A stretch of 64,000 nucleotides of DNA from Plantago ovata (lineage: Eukaryota > Streptophyta > Magnoliopsida > Lamiales > Plantaginaceae). The stretch spans positions 48,771,351 through 48,835,350 of the forward strand of contig CM051455.1 of NCBI GenBank assembly GCA_028274465.1. The letters run 5' to 3'. A program made the position numbers and the translations under genes. This document shows positions 1 through 12,412 of this stretch, one piece after another; the first letter of the stretch is position 1; each line of letters starts with the position of its first letter. The notes beneath the pieces were generated by a model that was not told where the DNA came from, made no database searches, and worked only from the letters and a program-made list of their open reading frames with translations.

Positions 1-289
1 TGTATTTCCCAGCCTAGGATTTCTTTTATTAATTGGCTACTAATGCATAAGAGGATTGCTACTAAGGATAGACTTCTTAGGTTCAATTTGATTAATGATG
101 TTGTGTGTGTTATGTGTAATCAGGCTGATGAATCCCTTGATCATCTGTTCTTTCATTGCCCTAGAGTTAAATTTGTTCTTTATAATATAATGAAAGTTGT
201 TGGTTATGTGAGTAATGAGTTAAATGGTCCATTTTTTTTAGAGCCCTTGTTAGCGTACCTAATTATGAAAGCAACCTTCTTAATTTATC
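1..289 (+). mobile_element. LINE ORF2 fragment, zf-RVT region
   Basis: Decayed C-terminal part of a non-LTR retrotransposon polyprotein. The reading frame contains the plant LINE zinc-binding reverse-transcriptase pattern: RIATKDRLLRFNL, then a CVMCNQADESLDHLFFHC segment with the usual Cys-x2-Cys...His-x4-Cys spacing. The frame enters from the window edge, so the true 5' end is unseen. Its continuation is found at about 735-980, after an intervening insert. Confidence 0.75.
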
Positions 290-678
290 AATTACATTTT
301 AGGCCAAAATGTTGATCAAATCACTGTTCAAATATTGGATTTTTAGCTCGCCAAACACTCCTTATGTTTTAATAGAATAAAAAAGTTTAAGAAATTAAAA
401 AATTTATATAAAATGATAAAATAAAAACAAATCAAATATTTTTTTAAAAAAACATCTTCTATCTAAAACTCCGGTACCGGAGCTCCGGCATAGAGCTCCA
501 CGTCGGAGCTGTAGCTCCGATGTGGAGCTGTTAGCTCCAGATCGGAGCTAACAGCTCTGATCGGAGCTGTCAACTCCGATCTGGACTAAAATACCTGGAG
601 TCGTAACAGAAGAGGGTAATTCTGGACTAAAAAACCTGGTCAATTCAAAAATCCATCATTTTGGACTAAAATGTAATT
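290..678. mobile_element. Small TIR-flanked insert with GGAGCT repeats, nested in the LINE
   Basis: The ends are inverted repeats of about 22 bp: AATTACATTTTAGGCCAAAATG at 290-311 and its near-perfect reverse complement at 657-678. The core at 470-585 is a GC-richer cluster of GGAGCT and AGCTCC words alternating in both orientations, capable of extensive fold-back. It separates two halves of one LINE reading frame, which supports an insertion. The superfamily is not clear and no coding sequence was seen. The bases at 679-735 may also belong to the insert. Confidence 0.5.
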
Positions 679-734
679 CTGAAACTAAGGGGGTTGATTT
701 TGAGAATCACCCTCATAATGGTCACTAATAAGGC

Positions 735-981
735 ATTTTCTCATGAGTTAAATTTGGATAGTTGAATTACTAAGTTTAGTTGTTCTCAAAAGAAACCAAA
801 TACGGTTTATCAAGTTAGAGCTGCTGCTTTTGGTAGTGTTTTAGATGGTACTTGGAGAATGAGGAAGTTGCAGGTGTTCGAAGGCAAAACTTACTCACCT
901 AAGCTGCTCTGTAAGGATTTAGCTAGTGAGCTCCTTGTCAAGATCAGACAGAAGTATGAGGACAGTCTAACAGGTACATAA
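735..981 (+). mobile_element. LINE ORF2 fragment, C-terminal tail
   Basis: One frame reads CSQKKPNTVYQVRAAAFG, then GTWRMRKLQVFEGK, then LASELLVKIRQKYEDS and a stop. This is the usual tail that follows the zf-RVT domain in plant LINE polyproteins (a W-R-x-R-N-like motif and a VFEGK segment). It is probably the same copy as the fragment at 1-289, displaced by the insert between them. It has no start and is not functional. Confidence 0.6.
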
Positions 982-1950
982 AACAGGTTACTGATAAGCT
1001 TCTTGCTCTTGTGTAATTTGGTATATCTTTGTGATTGAGTAGGTGTCTCACTGTACATTGGAAAAAGTCCTAGTTTTGTGTTTTTTTTTCTTTTCTTAAG
1101 TTTTGTAGGTTATCCAGAACACATTTATATTGTAAATTGGCAGTGGTGCTACATGGAGTTTTTTTCATCCCTTTCGTCCATATACAGACAAGATGGCAAA
1201 TGTAGGTGTTTCCTTCTACTTGATCATCTTCTCAGTCCCCTAAAAGAGTCTCTGGATCAGTGAAAGAAGCAATTACCCTTTTACTGTTGGGCACCCATGA
1301 AATTCCTTTTTGATGCTTGGTGAGTACGATCACAGGTTGAAACCTGGAGTCGGAACAAAAGAGGTCGTCAAACTGCCAAAGACCGGACTATGATCTGTTG
1401 GATTCTTTGCTTTGATCTATTTGGATGGTTAGGATTGAGTTTCATGGTTTTTGGCTTTACTTTAGAGTAATAATCCTAGATTGGAGCTCTTGTATTCCAT
1501 TGTCCGGGTAGCTCACTAATTTACGTTTGAATTGTCCAGTGATAGATTTAGAGCTTCATCTGGAATTCATTCCCTTATATTCTTGTACTTGACTCTTTCG
1601 GGTTTCTTTATAAATTTACCATTCGTGCGAAAAAATACTACTCCTATTAATATAAACTTGGTATACTCGCTTCTTAAAATCCATCACTGAACAGGAAAAG
1701 AAGGCGCCTCTAAGTCCTATCCTATCTCATGTTGTTTTTCGTTGGAACTTTCTTCAATAGAGTCCTTGTTTAAATCCGATTCAGAATTACAATTTCATGG
1801 CACTGTAAATTTCATTCTGGTGTCTTCTTTTTCCAATATAATCAAATCAATACCCACTTATTATTACAGAAGAAGATGTTGTTGAGCACTTGAGCTTATT
1901 AGATTAGAAGAAAAAATAAAATTAATTAAATCAATTTTGGATTTCCCTTT
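982..1950. other. Spacer upstream of SEC24A
   Basis: AT-rich sequence containing the probable 3' tail of the LINE and the SEC24A promoter region. No convincing coding sequence was seen; the 61-codon frame at 1078-1263 has no recognisable domain. Confidence 0.4.
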
Positions 1951-1959
1951 TCTAGAGAG

Positions 1960-4900
1960 AGGAAGTTAAAAGTCTGTTACTCTCTCCCCTCCCGATCGCC
2001 GGCTCAAAAAACACTCCGATTCCGATCGTCGCCACTGAGATCTTCAATCAGGTAATCCACCACTTGGCCGATTTACCTTTCCATTACTCAATTCTGCCCA
2101 ATCTCTGTTTTCTCCCACTCCCCTGTTGTTAGGTTTTATCCAAATTTTCACTGTGATTCAATTTTCAATTCACTCAATTCGATTTCTTGATTTGCTTCTT
2201 GGAGATAATACTAATTGCTTTCTTTAATCAAAGTTTCTTAATTCGTTTTAGTTCTTACCGTGAAAACCGATGGATGGTCTTTTTGTATCACTCACATTAT
2301 GTTATTATTGTCCTGATTCATGCAGCTTATGATTGCAATTTCCGACGAACTGATTGATTGATTTTAGTTTATTATGCACTGAAGTTCGATTTTTTTTACT
2401 TGTCACTCTACAGAAGTTTGAGTCTTGTGAGGAGATCAAGTGTGAGTTGAAATCTTTATGGGGACCCAAGAAGATGGATTCCGTCCAAATTATCCTGTAA
2501 GACCAGGTGCATCACCCTTTGCTGCTATGCCAAGTTCGACAACACCTTTTGTATCATCTAGGCCTGTGGTTGGATCAGATGCATCTGTTGCCTTTAGGCC
2601 TGCACCTCCACCTCTACCTCAGTCTACATCAATGCCTTTTCCCTCTGGACCTCCTACAGGTCCGCCAATCGGAAGGCCTGGTGAAATGGTCAGGCCGGGA
2701 CCACCTCCTCCATCTTCGTCGTCATTACCATATGGCCCGCCAGCTGCTGCGTCTCAGCGCTTCCCAACTCCACAGTTTCCTTCAACGGGTCAAGTACCGC
2801 CACCACGAGCACCAATGGGAGGTCCGCCCTTTGCTTCTCCGCCTACTAGACCTCCGGGAGGTCCTGTCCCTTTTACTTCCCAGCCCCAACCACCTCCGGT
2901 ACCTATGGGATCACCTCCTCCGAGTCTTAACGCTGGACAGTCATACCCAAACAATCAGCTGCCTCCCGATCAACCATTCTCACCTCCAGTGCCGAATGTC
3001 CAACCGTCTTCACCACCAATGGGGCCAACTTATGCCCCTGCCCGAGGTGCCTTTCAACCAGCTTTTCCTGGATATGCTAATGCACAAGGAATTCCGTCTG
3101 CACAAGCCCCCCCTAGTCTGCCTAACTCCTTTCCGTTGCAACAAGGAGGCTATGCTCCCCCAGGACCTCCAGCTTCTTTTCCTCCTCAACAAAGAGGGTA
3201 TGCGCCCGGCCCTCCTGGTTCCATCCCACAAGGCCTCTATTCCGGGCAGCAACATGGTGTTGCACCTCCTATCGCTTCACATGGCTTGGCTGAAGACTTC
3301 AATTCACTTTCTCTTGGATCTGCCCCAGGAACATTTGACACAGGGCCTGATGCTGCTTCCTTACCAAGGCCACTGGATGGTGATGTGGAACCTAAATCTT
3401 TAGCCGAGACGTACCCCATGAATTGTCACTCCAGATACGTGCGGCTTACTACAAGTGGCTTGCCAAATTCTCAGTCCTTGGCATCTAGGTGGCACTTGCC
3501 TCTTGGGGCTGTTGTTTGTCCCCTAGCAGAAGCTCCTCCCGGGGTTAGTTTTTATTGCATTTGATGTTATTTTGTCAGCAACATTACTTGATCTTGTTAT
3601 AAACTAAACTTGATTTCCATCCAGGAGGAAGTGCCAGTAGTTAATTTTGCTACAACTGGCATCCAACGTTGTAGAAGGTGTCGCACTTATGTGAATCCGT
3701 ACGTCACGTTCTCGGACAACGGAAGAAAGTGGAAGTGCAATATATGTTCATTGCTCAATGATGGTAATTTTCCACTCAACTTGATACTGGCCTATATACT
3801 CAGTTCATAGTTTTTTGGTTTATCCTATCGAACTTCAAATTATTGGCATTGGAATCTTCCGTTACATTGTGTTGCCTGTTCCATGTCTTGAGCACAACTC
3901 CCCTTCCACAGTTTATTTTCTGGTTATTAGAATGTGTTGAAACGATCTATTATATCATTGGTTAATGTGGGATTGAGGGTGTAAGATCCTCCACCCCGTT
4001 TTATATGACTCGCTGTGAACCATTAATGTAAAACCACAACCATTACCCACTCATGGATGAAAACAGTAACATTTCCCGATTTTACACTAGAGGTTACAGA
4101 TGGTATAGAGTGGGGGTTGAAGATGCGTTTCAGAGGCTGAGCGTGTCTGCCTTTTAGGTCTGCAGCAGCCGACTGGAAACACATTACAACATGATAGGTG
4201 ATAGTGGGGTGATGGATTTACTGGAACTTCTTTTTACGTGCGTGCATTATTTTTACAACATACCACATATTTAAAAAAGCAGGGTTCATTTATGGACTGG
4301 AAATAGGGTAAAGTGAATACGACAGGAATTTTCTCATATTATACATATATACAATACATCTTTCGTTTTTCTGTTGTCGTGTAATGGGGCATTATAAGGC
4401 TGTTTACTTGCCTATTGAGGTTTGAATTTTATGATAAACAAAGACAATATTTAACTCTTAACTCTATTAACTTGTATCCTGCAATGTTGTTTAAGTATTA
4501 CACCTTTATGCTCAAGGTGGATGTACTAAGTTTTATTGCTGCGAATCTGTATGGACTGATTTTTCTTTGGTTATCATGTTTAGTTCCAAATGATTACTAT
4601 GCGCAAGTGGATGCTAGTGGCAGACGAGTTGATCTGGATCGACGACCAGAGCTTACACAGGGTAGTGTTGAGTTTATTGCCCCAGCTGAATACATGGTCC
4701 GCCCTCCAATGCCTCCACTGTATTTTTTTCTCATTGATGTATCAATATCTGCGGTCAAGAGTGGGATGCTTGAGGTAACTATTTTTTCTAATGCAACATT
4801 AGCTATTGTGTTTTTGCAAAGATATTGAATATTTATTGTTCGGATACACACAGCTGAAACTTAATTCATTTCTCCTATCCAATGTTTGTTTGTTAAATTT

Positions 4901-7900
4901 GTAAAGTTGGGCATATATGAATCTTATGCTTCATACTGCATGGTTTTTACATACTGTCTTTCAGTCTTTGAGTTGTCACACTGATTTGATGGGAGAAAAT
5001 TAAACATTTTCTATTAATGTGACAATTATACCGGGGAACGGGATCGAGTGCATGATGTTCAATTTTTAAAAGTGCAAGTTCTTTTAAAAAACCTATACAG
5101 GTTTTGGGATAATAATATAGCACTGGGCTCTTTAGTGTGCAGAATACCCAATTTTATTGGTATCATTTGACACTCCTTCACTGTCAAGATTATAAACTTC
5201 ACCTGTCCAAATTGTAAACTATTTTATGTTTGAGGTGCTTTGGATTGGATGGCTAGAATGATTTTCTTTGATATGGTAGCTATCGGTAGTTTTCCAATTG
5301 TTTCTTTATCAGTACTATTTTTCTTCTCTTTGTTGACATTGAGTTTTGCTGCACTTTTAACTTATTGACACAGCTTAGTTTGTTTTTCAGTATGGTCGTA
5401 TGCATTCTTGTTTTTATGCTGAACTGCTGAATATATATGCAGGTTATGGCACAGACTATTAAGTCTTCACTGGACACCTTGCCTGGCTATCCTAGAACAC
5501 GGATTGGTTTCATAACTTACGACAGCACGATACATTTCTATAACATGAAGGCAAGTGATGGCATAAATGTGTAATTATACTCCCTCCATGACCATTCATT
5601 TCTTCCCGTTTCTTTTTGGACTACTTTCTGTTACTATGGACCCACCACTCAAACATATAAATTAATATACTACTACACACTCTTAAAACCGTGCAAAAAG
5701 CAAACTTTAAAAATCCAATGGACCATAGGGAGTAGCATATAATATACGGAGTACTATTTAACTTGGTGATTAACTAGTCAGTTTCTCTCTTGCATCAGTC
5801 ATCTTTGCAGCAGCCGCAGATGATGGTTATCTCTGACTTGGATGATATATTTGTTCCATTGCCGGATGATCTTTTAGTCAACTTGTCGGAATCTAGGGAG
5901 GTGGTGGAGGCATTCCTTGATAGTTTACCATCCATGTTCCAGGACAGTATGAATGTAGAATCAGCATTTGGACCAGCTCTCAAAGCTGCATTCATGGTTA
6001 TGGTGTGTGTAACTCTTCTTTCTGTTATTGATTCTTTATAACTCACAGTTCGCACCCCTTGTTTTACTAGTGCTTAGTCGCCAAAGTTTTTTTTTTTTTC
6101 TTATTATTTATTTAAACTGTCCTCTAATTATGCTTCTGTCTATGTACAGAGTCAACTTGGCGGTAAATTGTTGATTTTCCAGAATTCTCTCCCATCACTC
6201 GGTGTTGGACGCCTAAGGCTGCGGGGAGATGATATTAAGGTTTATGGGACAGATAAGGAGCAAACCTTACGAGTACCAGAAGATCCATTCTATAAGCAGA
6301 TGGCTGCTGATTTAACAAAATATCAGATAGCTGTGAATGTCTACGCTTTCAGTGACAAGTACACCGATATAGCATCTTTAGGTACAGTACTACGTGCATT
6401 CACATTCATATTTGGTTATATTTGCACGGTTAAAACTTGAGAAGATGCAAATTAGTGTTAAAATATCTTATCCTTAGTATTTGACGTATCTTTGTGCATT
6501 TCATCAGATGAAACACTATGCTTGGTCATTTACATATAATTAGTTTATTGAGTATATATCCATTGTTGCTAAGAATATTTGAGAGCTCTTTTGGTGTCGA
6601 AAGAACTATGGACTTAGGCATACCTCAAGTATTTGTGACATCCCTTAGCTACAAGTAGTTGACCAACTGGACTTGCAAATTGTATTAATCTCAAGGCAAC
6701 GCTACTTGTGAATATGTGGTGGAAAACATGCATGTTGATAATTGAAAAGGAAGTGGCTAGAGGAAAAACGAAGAAACTTACCCCATGTTAGCAAAATAAA
6801 CGGTTTACTTGTTTCTATCAAACAAAAAGATGAAACCCTCAGGTGACAATTGTTTTTAGATCATATTGTTTACTTGCACCTTTGCTCATGGCTCTGCTTT
6901 TAAATGTTGGAGGTTGGCATAAAGTGGAAAGAAAATGATCTCTGTGTTTTTTTTTTTTCAAAAAGAACAAGACAATGAAATTATACAAGTTTTGTGTAAT
7001 TTGTCTATTCTGCTGTGCATGATTAGAGTATTGCCTTGTAGAATGTAAATGGGAATAAGGTGGAAAGAACATTAGTTGAATGTGCTGTAGTGACTGATAT
7101 GTGCATGAGCCTGTGATTCTATTAATCTGTCTTCCTGTTTATGTGTTTAAAACAAAAGATTACTAAGTGAATTAGTACGTGCGTGATTTGAAATGTTCAA
7201 GACATACTGAAACTGTGATATTACTACTCTTGTAGGTACACTAGCAAAATATACAGGCGGTCAGGTGTACTATTATCCAGGATTCCAGTCCAGTGTTCAA
7301 GGAGATAGGTTGAGACATGAGTTGGCCAGAGATCTTACCAGGGAGACTGCGTGGGAGGCTGTCATGCGGATAAGATGCGGAAAAGGTTACTACATAATAC
7401 TGTTTATAACAAAATCCATTGCATGCAAATTCCTTGTTATGCTTGATCATCTGTTTGTTTTTGTTGGGTAGAGTTCTCATTCTCTTGTATGGTATGCAGG
7501 AGTGCGGTTTACATCATATCACGGGCACTTTATGCTAAGATCCACAGACTTAATGGCTCTTCCTGCTGTTGACTGTGATAAGGCTTATGCTGCCCAATTA
7601 TCTCTTGAAGATACGTTGTTAACTACACAGACCGTGTATTTCCAAGTCGCATTGCTGTATCCTTGCCTTGTATATTTGATTCAAGAAGACTTAATAATTT
7701 CTTTCTTTTGTTCTTTGGTGGTTTTAAGGTTGCTGTGTGCGTTTTTTTGTTTTTTTGTTTTGTTTTGTGGTGTGGGTGGTGTGTGGAAATCATTACATGT
7801 TGAACCATGCTTGAGGGTTCTGTGAATTTTGGGAATGTCGCCTGATTATGAGCGTTTACTTTCCTGTCACTGAATCTGAATGTACTGAACACATGCTGGG

Positions 7901-9908
7901 TGTTTTGTGTCGTCTGCATTTGTATTTTACTTGATCTCAGCATGAACTTAAAATTCTGGATAGAGATGATTCAGATGGCCTAAATTTTCTTAACCATTGC
8001 AAAGTTATACATCATCTTCTGGAGAAAGGCGTATCAGGGTGCACACTGCAGCTGCTCCTGTTGTTTCAGACCTGAGTGAAATGTATCGGCTGGCTGACAC
8101 TGGAGCAATTGTTTCGTTATTTTCCAGGCTTGGTAAGGAAATCTCTTCCATGTACCCCCCCCCCCCCCATTTGTGCTTAATTCTTGGTTTACTGATCTAC
8201 CTCTGATCACGTAAAAATTAATGTACAGCAATTGAAAAAACTTTGTCATACAAATTGGAGGATGCTCGGTCTGCTATTCAAACTAGGATAGTCAAAGCTC
8301 TTAGAGAATACAGGAATATCTATGCTGTTCAACACCGATTGAGTGGAAGGATGATTTACCCCGAGTCCCTAAAATTCTTACCCTTGTATGGGCTAGCATT
8401 ATGCAAATCGACACCCCTCCGTGGTGGATATGCCGATGTGCAGCTTGATGAACGCTGTGCAGCTGGATACACCATGATGGCTTTACCCGTGACGAAGTTA
8501 ATGAAACTTCTCTATCCTAATCTGGGCCGTCTTGATGACTCTCTTGTAAAAGTAAGTATTCTCGTATCTGTTTTACTTGGTGGACTGGGTGATTTCCATT
8601 TTCTTATGTGAACAAAATTTCTTTTCAGAATCAAGATTTTGACATCTCTAAGAGGCTACCACTTACTGCTGAGAGCTTGGATACGCGAGGGCTCTATATC
8701 TTCAATGATGGTTTCCGGTTTGTTATATGGTTTGGTAGATCAAGTTCACCTGATATAGCTAGGAATTTGCTTGGTGAAGACTTTGCTGCCGACTACTCCA
8801 AGGTTTGCTGATTTACCATTTGAGTATCTCTTCTCTTGTATTGACTTCTTACTTTTCGGTTGTCATTGTCACCTTTCAAGGGATTGTGTCAAGAGTTTCT
8901 AGGTTTTACTATTTGCCGTAGGTATAGGTGTATGCATGCATATTTTGTATTGTCTTCTGAACCAGGTCAAATATCATATGGTTTACAGAATTATCTTGCT
9001 GGTCTCTGAAAAACTAGAAATCTGGAATTGTTTCTCAAGATCTTGTTGGAATGATGTTCAGAGATTGTTCTATAGGGCCTTCTGTCCTTGTTTAGCTCTG
9101 GTTCAACTCCTGACTCAATTACGATATATGGCCTTTTGCTGCAGTAAGATGGATTCTTTAATGTATAGGAGAGTAATGAAACTTAGGAATCCAGCTATGA
9201 AATCACTGGCCATTGCCTGATGATTTCATGTTCCTCTCCCAAGATGGAATCATGAGCCTTAGACTAAACCAGTGATGCCGAGGGTTTGATGTGGGGTAGG
9301 ATACAGACTTGGATTTTGATCCAAGCTAAAGTTCCCGCGTGTCCAAATCTTGGATTAGAAATTACCTTGCCCATAAAGATTCTATAACATATTTGCGCTC
9401 AGATTTTGTGTTCTGCTCAGGATCAAATAATGACCTTGTCATTTTCTGTTCAGTTACATTATTCTTGTTTCTTTGCCTCGTAAGCAATATACACATTGTG
9501 ATCACATTTATTTGCTGCAGTTCATTTCTTTATTGTCCAAAGTTTTAATTTCATTTGCTGGTTGGAGACATCTTGTTCAAGCATGCCTTTTAAGTGCTCT
9601 ATTTTCAGCTACAGTTTTTGCTAACCAAGACTTCCTTTTTTTTTTTTTTTTTTAAATGCCACTGCTAAATTCAGGCTAGCCTATCTCCGCGGGACAATGA
9701 AATGTCAAGAAAGCTAATGAATATACTCGCTAGAATTCGGCAGAGTGACCCATCTTATTTTCAACTGTGCCATATTGTGAAGCAAGGCGAACAACCAAGA
9801 GAAGGTTTTTTCCTACTCACAAATCTCGTAGAGGATTCAAGTGGTGGTGCAAATGGTTATGCTGACTGGATTATGCAAATACACCGGCAAGTTCAAACAA
9901 ATGCATAA
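1960..9908 (+). CDS. SEC24A: Protein transport protein SEC24A-like (COPII coat cargo adaptor)
   Basis: SEC24 pairs with SEC23 in the inner COPII coat and selects cargo at ER exit sites. A non-coding leader exon ends at about 2051, and a 5'-UTR intron spans 2052-2411. Coding exons: 2458-3543, 3625-3763, 4584-4774, 5443-5550, 5799-6002, 6150-6381, 7236-7385, 7500-7656, 8005-8132, 8229-8551, 8629-8802, 9675-9908. They join in frame to about 1041 aa, close to the usual plant SEC24A length. Residues 1-290 are Pro/Gly/Ser-rich. A zinc finger has Cys378, Cys381, Cys400 and Cys403. The trunk domain follows ([40 protein letters not shown]). A gelsolin-like C terminus includes [16 protein letters not shown] and ends HRQVQTNA. 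No disabling lesion was seen. The family is certain; assignment to the A rather than the B/C subtype rests on the N-terminal MGTQ and [20 protein letters not shown] segments. Confidence 0.93.
5551..5798 (+). other. GC-AG intron of SEC24A
   Basis: The donor reads AAG|GCAAGT and the acceptor is ATCAG|TC. Joining here gives HFYNMK then [10 protein letters not shown] in frame, as in other SEC24A proteins. The nearest GT (within GCAAGTGATG) would shift the frame. A Stowaway-like MITE lies inside the intron. Confidence 0.85.
5579..5734. mobile_element. Stowaway-like MITE in a SEC24A intron
   Basis: It begins CTCCCTCCATGACCATT and ends AATGGACCATAGGGAG, an inverted pair next to TA dinucleotides. 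The CTCCCTCC terminus is typical of Tc1/mariner-derived Stowaway elements in plants. It has no coding capacity. Confidence 0.7.
7657..8004 (+). other. U12-type (minor spliceosome) intron of SEC24A
   Basis: The intron begins GTATCCTT, the U12 donor consensus. It carries TTTTCTTAAC at 7985-7994, a near-perfect U12 branch site about 10 nt before the AAAG acceptor, with no polypyrimidine tract between. Joining gives FQVALL then [14 protein letters not shown] in frame, matching SEC24. No other donor/acceptor pair nearby restores this frame. Confidence 0.85.
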
Positions 9909-10388
9909 CTTACAGGTGCACATTTCTTCTACGCTCTCTCTCTTCGTCTTTTTTTTTTTGGTGCCTATTTATGCTGGAGTAATATACTTTTATTTTATCC
10001 TGTGGTTGAAGGGGAGGGTGGGTAAAAAGAAGCTAAAATAATCTTGCAACATGTTGCTGTCTGTTGATACTTATTTTGTGCTGCACCAGTTTTTATTTAT
10101 TTGTGGTATCGAATAGACTGGGAGAGATGAATATTTCAGTTTGAGACATACACTGGTCTTTTTCAGTTATTGCCAACTGAAAGATTACATGTCGCCAGAC
10201 AATCAAATTTGTAATCTGCATATCTTGTGCCATGAAAGATGATACCCATTCGTTTTTATATCTGCAAGCCTTTTGAGTGAGTATGAATTTGTATGTATGC
10301 AACATTCAATGATATGTGAAATGTAGTAAACGTTTTTCAGGAGTTTGATCGACCCCAGTTGTGTGATAAAGTCACCTAAGTTTCTTAC

Positions 10389-10444
10389 TTCAATTTTGGA
10401 ACTGCGAAGGTTATGATTCAATTTTGGAACTGCGAAGGTTATGA
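10389..10444 (+). repeat. 28-bp tandem duplication
   Basis: Two exact copies of a 28-bp unit, 10389-10416 and 10417-10444, lie downstream of the SEC24A stop. They may fall in its 3' UTR or just beyond. Confidence 0.85.
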
Positions 10445-10749
10445 TCCCTGAAACATTTTTAGCTACTTCTGTTAAACGTAAGGGCACAATTGCTAGTTTT
10501 GGATCCATGGCGAAGTCTTATAGTCGTGTGCATTACGTCTGTTTGTCTACAGTTGCCAATTGAACTGAGATTAGATATTGTTCCTTGTTGCATAGGATAA
10601 ATAATAATTATCCTAATGTTGAGAGTCATCATCAAAGTCGGTTGAAATATCCTGATGATAGACTGATTGTTAATTGATGTTTTTGTCCAGAAACAATAAA
10701 AGCGGATTAGTTCTGTTCCATATGGTTCATCGTGCAACATAAACAAGTC

Positions 10750-12170
10750 TGGAGTTGGAAATAAAATGCAGGAAGCTCCAAGGAAACTGCTAGGGGAATC
10801 ATGTATGTATCTCTTGTTTGGTCTTTCTCCACTACAAGTCTAGAATTACTTCAGCTATAAGTGAATGGTTTCAACAGAGGAATTGCTCAAGGGCGACAAG
10901 TTTCTTTCATTTGTTCCAATTTGTGGCTTAAAGATATGCAGATCACCTGGAATGAATAGCTTTTACGACCAGTTTCTTTGGTTTGGACTTGAGCATTTCG
11001 TTTATATATAGCAGATGACATTCATTGGTGTAGTTTTAATTCAATTTTACGGAGAGTTCAACAGTTTTAGATGGTTATAGGCTGTGTATTTATTTTTAGA
11101 CACCAAGGAATATTTTTGTGATTTTACTGTGTTCTGTTTAGAGGATTTTGGGTTGTTGTGTTCTTAAGTTTTGTACTTTGTACCATTTTTGGTGTTCAAG
11201 TTATATATACGATTCTTCTAATTAAGTTCCATGTAATAGGTATTTGAAATTTTATAGTTACAAGAGTTTATGAATAATTTGTACTACTATTATTTATATT
11301 CAGAGATGAGGAATTAAATTGGTTTTGAGTAAATGGCTAGTAATTTCTTTGTCAATACCAGAGTGATGTGAAGTTGGAGTTGATTTGTACTTCTATAGTT
11401 CACTTTATTAAAAGTTCGATTAGTAGAAACTAAAGTAGTAGACAAGAGTTGTCTTTGATGTCACTGAAGCGTGTTAAACGCTGTTTGGAAACACATCAAC
11501 TTAAATATGTACCCTACATGCATGGATCATCAACGTCAATCTTTCTATTTTATTTTTGTTACTAACTTCTTTTACTTTGTTTGATCTAGATTTAATATGA
11601 AGTTAGATTTAATATGAAGTTAAACGAAAAAAAAAAGAAGTCTGACAAAAATGAAATTGGAATCTTATTAATGAGCGATATAATTAAAGGGAACAAGTCT
11701 ATGTTTTCTTCGTCTGAACATAACTGATTTGAACTGAATTAAACTGGACTGAATGAAGATGAACTGAACTTATTTGTAGTATACAAAATACTACATGTAT
11801 TAGGCAAATCTGAACTAAACCAAACTTAATACATCTGAACTGAACTTAAAATAATCAATTTTCAAACGAAGATAACAAAGCCTAACTGGTTTACCATTTC
11901 TTCCAACGGCTCCAAAAATAAAAATGCACAACGAATAAAATCTTTATTCTTGGTAATCTAATAAATTAATAATATGTCATTGTCATCCTGTTTAGATTTA
12001 AAACCAAAAGATATAAGCAAAGTGTACATGTAACATTGTTGATGGGCTCCTTTTTTTACTGTATGAGACTGACCCATCTCAAAAAATCTTTACCCCATTT
12101 TATTTTCTGGGTGTCAAATAAAATTTTATCCATTTTATAAAGTAAAATTACCCTACACATAAATTAAAAA
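10750..12170. other. AT-rich spacer
   Basis: Possible SEC24A polyadenylation region, then spacer without supported genes. A short direct repeat (AGATTTAATATGAAGTT, twice) sits near 11590-11620. Confidence 0.4.
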
Positions 12171-12174
12171 TATT

Positions 12175-12412
12175 ACTCTCTCCGTTGTCTCTAAAGCTTT
12201 CTGTTTGCTATTGCTAGAATAATTTTCAAAAAATAATTAAAAATAAATAAGAATATAGAATAAAATTATAAATGGTGATTTTACATACATAATTAATTAA
12301 ATTTGAAGTTTATAACCCTTACAAACCTTTTCGAACTCGTTACTATTTTAAATTATTTTTTAAAAATTGTTATCGCAATAACAAACAGAAAGCTTTAGAA
12401 AGAACAGAGGGA
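12175..12412. mobile_element. Stowaway-like MITE
   Basis: The left end (TCTCTCCGTTG, then AAAGCTTTCTGTTTGCTATTGC) is the inverted counterpart of the right end (GCAATAACAAACAGAAAGCTTT, then ACAGAGGGA). The internal sequence is AT-rich and without a reading frame. Confidence 0.75.

Noticed and set aside
2507..3403. 298-codon alternative plus-strand frame overlapping the first SEC24A coding exon
   Set aside because: It is a frame-shifted reading of the Pro-rich SEC24A exon (Pro codons read as Leu/His); the SEC24A frame has family support.
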